Assembly (NCBI GenBank): GCA_030039655.1
Contig: JASHVC010000688.1
Span: 1 to 7,108, forward strand
Direction of reading: 5' to 3'
Origin: Xanthobacteraceae bacterium
Lineage (GTDB): Bacteria > Pseudomonadota > Alphaproteobacteria > Rhizobiales > Xanthobacteraceae
Length of the DNA: 7,108 bases
Shown here: piece after piece, positions 4,881 through 7,108 of the stretch
Numbering within the stretch: the stretch's first letter is position 1
How the letters are laid out: every line of letters starts with the position of its first letter
Program-made: the position numbers and the translations under genes
The notes under the pieces: model-generated
The model's input: the letters and a program-made list of their open reading frames with translations, nothing else
Database searches by the model: none
Told to the model about the DNA's origin: nothing

Positions 4881-5579
4881 ATGGAACAACACCGAGCGGT
4901 GGCAACGGTAAACGTGTCCTGCGCGTTCCTTGTCGCCATCGCCTTGGGGGTAACCGGCAACGGCGCTGGGGCGCAGGCACCCGTTCCGACCACACCCACT
5001 CCAACGCCGCCTGCTCCCGTCACACCGGCTCCGCCCGCTTCGCAGCAAGCCACCCCCGCGGTCGAGGTTTTCCGCGCCCACGAGGTCAAGGGCGTCCTCG
5101 GGGAAGAAGTGGTGAGCGCCACCAACGAGAATATGGGCCGCATCGTGGATGCGTTGGTAGATCATACTGGAAAAGTGCGGGCTGCCGTCATCGACTTCGG
5201 CGGATTTCTCGGGGTCGGCAGCCGCAAGATAGCGGTGGATTGGAGCGCACTACACTTTCCTTCACCCAGCAAGCCGGGCACCCGCATCACGCTTGAGTTC
5301 ACCCGCGATCAGGTGAAGGCCGCACCCGAATATCAGGACGGTAAGCCGGTAGCTCTCCTCGGCGTGCAGGGCATAAGTGTCTCGAGCTCGGCCGGATATG
5401 CCAAAAATAATCAATCCTTGTCACCGCCGGCCGCGAGCCGTCCAGAGTATGAGACCTATTGGCCAACTGCAGAACAAGAAGCCGCAATTCCCTATCGCGC
5501 ATGCGAACTCGCCATCGGGTGGAAAGATAGGCGCCTTATTTGTTGGGGTACGGAGTCGCGAGGTCGATCGGGCCGATAG
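4881..5579 (+). CDS. Exported PRC-barrel domain protein
   Basis: The product is 232 aa. Residues 1-31 form a signal peptide (hydrophobic core CAFLVAIALGV, cleavage near GAGA-Q), so it is periplasmic or surface-exposed. Residues 33-60 are a Pro/Thr/Ala linker. The PRC-barrel, a small beta-barrel first described in photosynthetic reaction centre H subunits and RimM, spans about 68-150: VKGVLGEEVVSATNENMGRIVD, VRAAVIDFGGFLGVGSRKIAV, then ITLEFTRDQVKAAPEY. Rhizobiales carry many exported copies of unknown role. Near residue 196 PTAEQEAAIP matches what I recall of the family tail, but the remaining 28 residues (three Trp-containing short segments, Cys, many Arg) look unlike it; a late frameshift is possible. 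ATG at 4881 has GGAG a few bases upstream. It is divergent from the 77-aa gene. No terminator with a T-run was found downstream. Confidence 0.88.
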   Translation: MEQHRAVATVNVSCAFLVAIALGVTGNGAGAQAPVPTTPTPTPPAPVTPAPPASQQATPAVEVFRAHEVKGVLGEEVVSATNENMGRIVDALVDHTGKVRAAVIDFGGFLGVGSRKIAVDWSALHFPSPSKPGTRITLEFTRDQVKAAPEYQDGKPVALLGVQGISVSSSAGYAKNNQSLSPPAASRPEYETYWPTAEQEAAIPYRACELAIGWKDRRLICWGTESRGRSGR

Positions 5580-5715
5580 TGCGTCCAATGCTAAGCAAAG
5601 AAAAGGAGATGCAGACGGTCGCGCCGCTGACAATGTGCAACGTTTTGAGGAATAGGGACTGGAATGAAGGACAGTGGAAAACTCAAATTTAAGCCAAAGG
5701 CGCTCAGGCCCTGCC

Positions 5716-5823
5716 TTAATCGCCGGTCTCGTTCTTGGTGCGAGGTTCCTTGAGTTCCCGGAAGCCGCTGCGGCGAAATGGTAGTGTGAAAGTGAGCCTT
5801 TTGCGCGTCCGCCGGACGGGCAC
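5716..5823 (-). other. Candidate small ORF, 35 aa, weak support
   Basis: A minus-strand frame ends at TAA 5716-5718 with a peptide that looks gene-like: a basic stretch RRTRKRLTFTLPFRRSGF followed by RELKEPRTKNETGD. The nearest start is GTG at 5823, with AAAGG only three bases away, which is too close for a good site. It lies just past the terminator at 5845-5877, so it would need its own promoter or read-through. It may be the tail of a decayed gene. Not recognised. Confidence 0.2.
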
Positions 5824-5844
5824 CGACCTTTGCGCCGGGACGGA

Positions 5845-5877
5845 ATAAAAAGGCCCCACCGACGTGAATGGCGGGGC
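5845..5877 (-). terminator. Intrinsic terminator downstream of the 57-aa gene
   Basis: On the minus strand GCCCCGCC (5877-5870) pairs with GGTGGGGC (5860-5853) in an 8-bp GC-rich stem with one G-T wobble, around a 9-base loop. It is followed by CTTTTTAT. It begins 26 bases after the stop codon of the 57-aa gene, the normal place for a rho-independent terminator. Confidence 0.85.
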
Positions 5878-5903
5878 TAGAGCACCGAGTTGTAGTGGAA
5901 AAA

Positions 5904-6077
5904 TTAGCCCCGTGAGTCGAGAGACAAACCCATGCTGAAGGCTTTCTGCCGGGTGGCGCCTTCAGTCTGCTTGAGCGCTTTTGCAATTTTGGGAGCGGTC
6001 ACCTTTCTCTTCGCCATAGACTTCAAGGTACGGACATGTTCCGTCGTCCAGGCAACTCGTTTTCTCTTCTTAGCCAT
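5904..6077 (-). CDS. Small basic DNA-binding-like protein, 57 aa, GcrA-like HTH pattern
   Basis: ATG at 6077 to TAA at 5904. The N-terminus is strongly basic (MAKKRKR). It is followed by W10-T-x-E-x-V-x-x-L-K, a second helix region with APKIAKAL, and a closing TEGATRQKAFSMGLSL. This spacing (W..E.V..LK, then IA..L, then a TR.....GLSL recognition helix) parallels the N-terminal helix-turn-helix of the alphaproteobacterial cell-cycle regulator GcrA and of Myb/SANT-like domains, but the protein lacks the rest of GcrA, so it is at most a mini homologue. I recall similar short proteins as hypothetical in Bradyrhizobium. AGGAG lies 11 bases upstream, and a clear intrinsic terminator follows, so it is a complete single-gene unit. 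It probably binds DNA or RNA in the cytoplasm; the function is not established. Confidence 0.82.
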   Translation of the reverse strand: MAKKRKRVAWTTEHVRTLKSMAKRKVTAPKIAKALKQTEGATRQKAFSMGLSLDSRG

Positions 6078-6417
6078 GTGGGAATGATCTCCTAATTGTA
6101 ATAAGGCGGCGCTTTATAATCGAAGCTGATTTGCAAGGAAAGTCCCGCGCACCGTTGAAGCTTGCCGGGGGGTGGACTTGTTGAAAAAAACTAGATTGTG
6201 AATCGGCGCAGGTTGCGACCGCCGATAGGCGGCATAAGCGGCGCGGTGCATACCGGCGCGTGCGGTCGCTTTCGGGAAAAAGCCGGCACAGGAGCGACCG
6301 TCGCAAATTCAGAAATCGAGCGACCCATTCTTCTGTACTGTGCAACGCGCTGTGACGTCATTGCAGGAGCTAACGCCTCAGAACCCCTTCCGTTAATCGT
6401 CGATCATCGGCTGCACT
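6078..6417. other. Intergenic stretch with repeated GCGACC-type motifs, no secure gene
   Basis: This gap holds the leader of the 57-aa gene at its left end and the 3' flank of the Rieske gene at its right end. No promoter with both boxes well spaced was found; TATAAA and TTGCAA occur on the minus strand before the 57-aa gene, but only 12 bases apart. Between 6215 and 6325 there are several related GCGACC motifs in both orientations. A plus-strand frame starting with GTG at 6198 is open but has no ribosome site, no recognisable motif, and runs into the antisense of the Rieske gene. Confidence 0.5.
6215..6325. repeat. Cluster of GCGACC direct and inverted repeats
   Basis: GCGACCGC (6215-6222) is the exact reverse complement of GCGGTCGC (6262-6269). 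CGGTCGCT (6263-6270) is the exact reverse complement of AGCGACCG (6293-6300). GAGCGACC occurs at 6292-6299 and again at 6318-6325, 26 bases apart. A small hairpin CCGCC-GATA-GGCGG (6219-6232) overlaps the first arm. The arms compete, so the RNA could adopt alternative folds, or the copies could be protein-binding sites. Confidence 0.5.
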
Positions 6418-7108
6418 TCACTTGGCGAATTCCGGTGCGCCGCGCGCAGCCTGTTCAAATAAATCCTCGATGAGATCGTTTATCGGGCTGTTCTGCATAC
6501 CCAATGCGCCGGTTGCAGAACCGCGACGATAGGACGAGGCTTTCCCAAAAACGCCTCGATCGTAGAAGTTCCGTGAATGTGGCAACATCAGTCGCTGGTT
6601 TGCAGCCGGATCACGATAAGTGTTGATTGGCTCCTCGCCCCTGGCGACGAGTTCGATCTGCTCCTTAAGTAATCGCCGGAATTTAACCAAGCCTGTATCG
6701 GTCGTGCCAAGTAGCTCCATCGACCGATCGACGATCGGACCTTGCGCGGTCATGACCATGATGTCCTGCGCAACTATATCGTCGCGAATCCAGCCGCCAT
6801 TCGCGTCGTGAGTCGGTATCTCGAACCATGGCACCTCATCCTGCGCTGGCACACTGATCCATTCCGGAAAGCGGTACGCCCGGTGACCGATATAAAGAGT
6901 ATGCGTGTCGTCAATCGGAACTTGATAGGTGCTAATGCAGGTGCCGCCGGCATTGATGGTCGTAATATTGGGAAACATTTTTGCGTGGCCGACGTTGTAA
7001 GTGTCTGCGTCTTTTTGGTCACCTTCCAACACGACGCGCCGCAACAAGACATAGGAAACTCGCTCGTATTCCACTTCTTCGTGGTGCCGCATCATCGGCG
7101 CCACGTTG
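6418..7108 (-). CDS. Rieske ring-hydroxylating oxygenase large subunit, C-terminal catalytic half (runs off right edge)
   Basis: About 229 residues are visible of a protein usually 400-450 long; the N-terminal Rieske [2Fe-2S] motifs (CxH and CxxH) and the two iron-binding His residues lie outside the window. The segment matches the catalytic domain of the phthalate 4,5-dioxygenase/LigXa-like oxygenases: a beta-sheet region with MFPNITTINAGG and DDTHTLYIGH, then IVAQDIMVMTAQGPIVDRS, LLGTTDTGLVKFRRLLKEQI, and the tail NTYRDPAANQ. The Asp in AQDIMVM is in the place expected for the carboxylate of the 2-His-1-carboxylate iron site. These enzymes take electrons from a reductase to hydroxylate or O-demethylate aromatic rings. 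The actual substrate is unknown. The apparent GTG start at 7104 is an edge effect; the frame stays open beyond it. No T-rich terminator follows the stop at 6418. Confidence 0.9.
   Translation of the reverse strand, partial: NVAPMMRHHEEVEYERVSYVLLRRVVLEGDQKDADTYNVGHAKMFPNITTINAGGTCISTYQVPIDDTHTLYIGHRAYRFPEWISVPAQDEVPWFEIPTHDANGGWIRDDIVAQDIMVMTAQGPIVDRSMELLGTTDTGLVKFRRLLKEQIELVARGEEPINTYRDPAANQRLMLPHSRNFYDRGVFGKASSYRRGSATGALGMQNSPINDLIEDLFEQAARGAPEFAK

Noticed and set aside
4796..5296. Frames on both strands around the start of the PRC-barrel gene
   Set aside because: Shadows of the signal peptide, Pro/Thr linker and barrel; repeats in them mirror the Pro-rich linker.
5591..5986. 131-codon minus frame over the terminator and 57-aa gene
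   Set aside because: It runs through a strong terminator and is out of frame with the well-supported 57-aa gene; His/Pro/Ser-rich text without motifs.
6206..6310. Possible tRNA or structured RNA gene because of multiple stems
   Set aside because: No T-loop GGTTCGA-type sequence, no proper acceptor or anticodon arms; kept only as a repeat cluster.
6198..6473. 91-codon plus frame starting GTG
   Set aside because: No ribosome site, no motif, and its end is antisense to the Rieske gene; openness is explained by GC-rich repeats.
1..7108. CRISPR array, insertion sequence, toxin-antitoxin pair or phage-defence operon
   Set aside because: No regularly spaced repeats, no transposase or integrase frames, no terminal inverted repeats, and no recognised toxin or defence effector beside the XRE genes.

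Overview
The window looks like chromosomal accessory sequence from an alphaproteobacterium of the Hyphomicrobiales, most likely a Bradyrhizobium/Nitrobacteraceae-type soil organism. The reasons are PraR/SinR-type XRE regulators, a secreted PRC-barrel protein with a Pro/Thr linker, a short rhizobial-type conserved hypothetical and a 57-residue basic protein of alphaproteobacterial style. This assignment rests on family recognition; no search was run.

Layout from left to right. (1) 1-658, minus strand: the N-terminal part of an exported metallo-beta-lactamase-fold hydrolase, cut by the window edge. Just upstream, overlapping it by ATGA, is a short ORF that reads like the first blade of a YncE-type beta-propeller whose remainder is gone. 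(2) 797-1522, plus strand: a cyclase-family (PF04199) metal hydrolase. A 30-residue single-helix membrane peptide converges on it (1537-1629, minus) and a perfect hairpin lies at the junction. (3) 1707-2117 minus and 2367-3320 plus: a PraR-like XRE regulator divergent from a CatR/BenM-like LysR regulator. (4) 3321-3734 has no secure gene. It holds a 12-bp direct repeat with an 18-bp period, which also encodes a repeat in a candidate 54-aa ORF. (5) 3735-4154, minus: a second XRE regulator, paralogous to the first. (6) 4155-4495 has no gene; it carries a perfect hairpin and an isolated TATAAT. (7) 4496-4729, minus: a 77-aa conserved-type hypothetical. (8) 4881-5579, plus: an exported PRC-barrel protein with an unusual C-terminus. 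(9) 5904-6077, minus: a 57-aa basic protein with a GcrA-like helix-turn-helix pattern, followed by a good intrinsic terminator (5845-5877). (10) 6078-6417 has no gene but contains repeated GCGACC-type motifs in both orientations. (11) 6418-7108, minus: the catalytic C-terminal half of a Rieske ring-hydroxylating oxygenase large subunit, cut by the right edge.

The cyclase, MBL hydrolase, LysR regulator and Rieske oxygenase are all families common in catabolism of aromatic or other xenobiotic compounds. They sit in separate transcription units, split by regulators, small ORFs and a gene remnant, so the window reads as a patchwork catabolic/accessory region rather than one operon. No CRISPR array, transposase, tRNA or complete defence system was found. 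The most interesting items are the two XRE paralogs with an identical recognition region, the small proteins, the Gln-for-His change in the MBL motif, and the truncated propeller gene.
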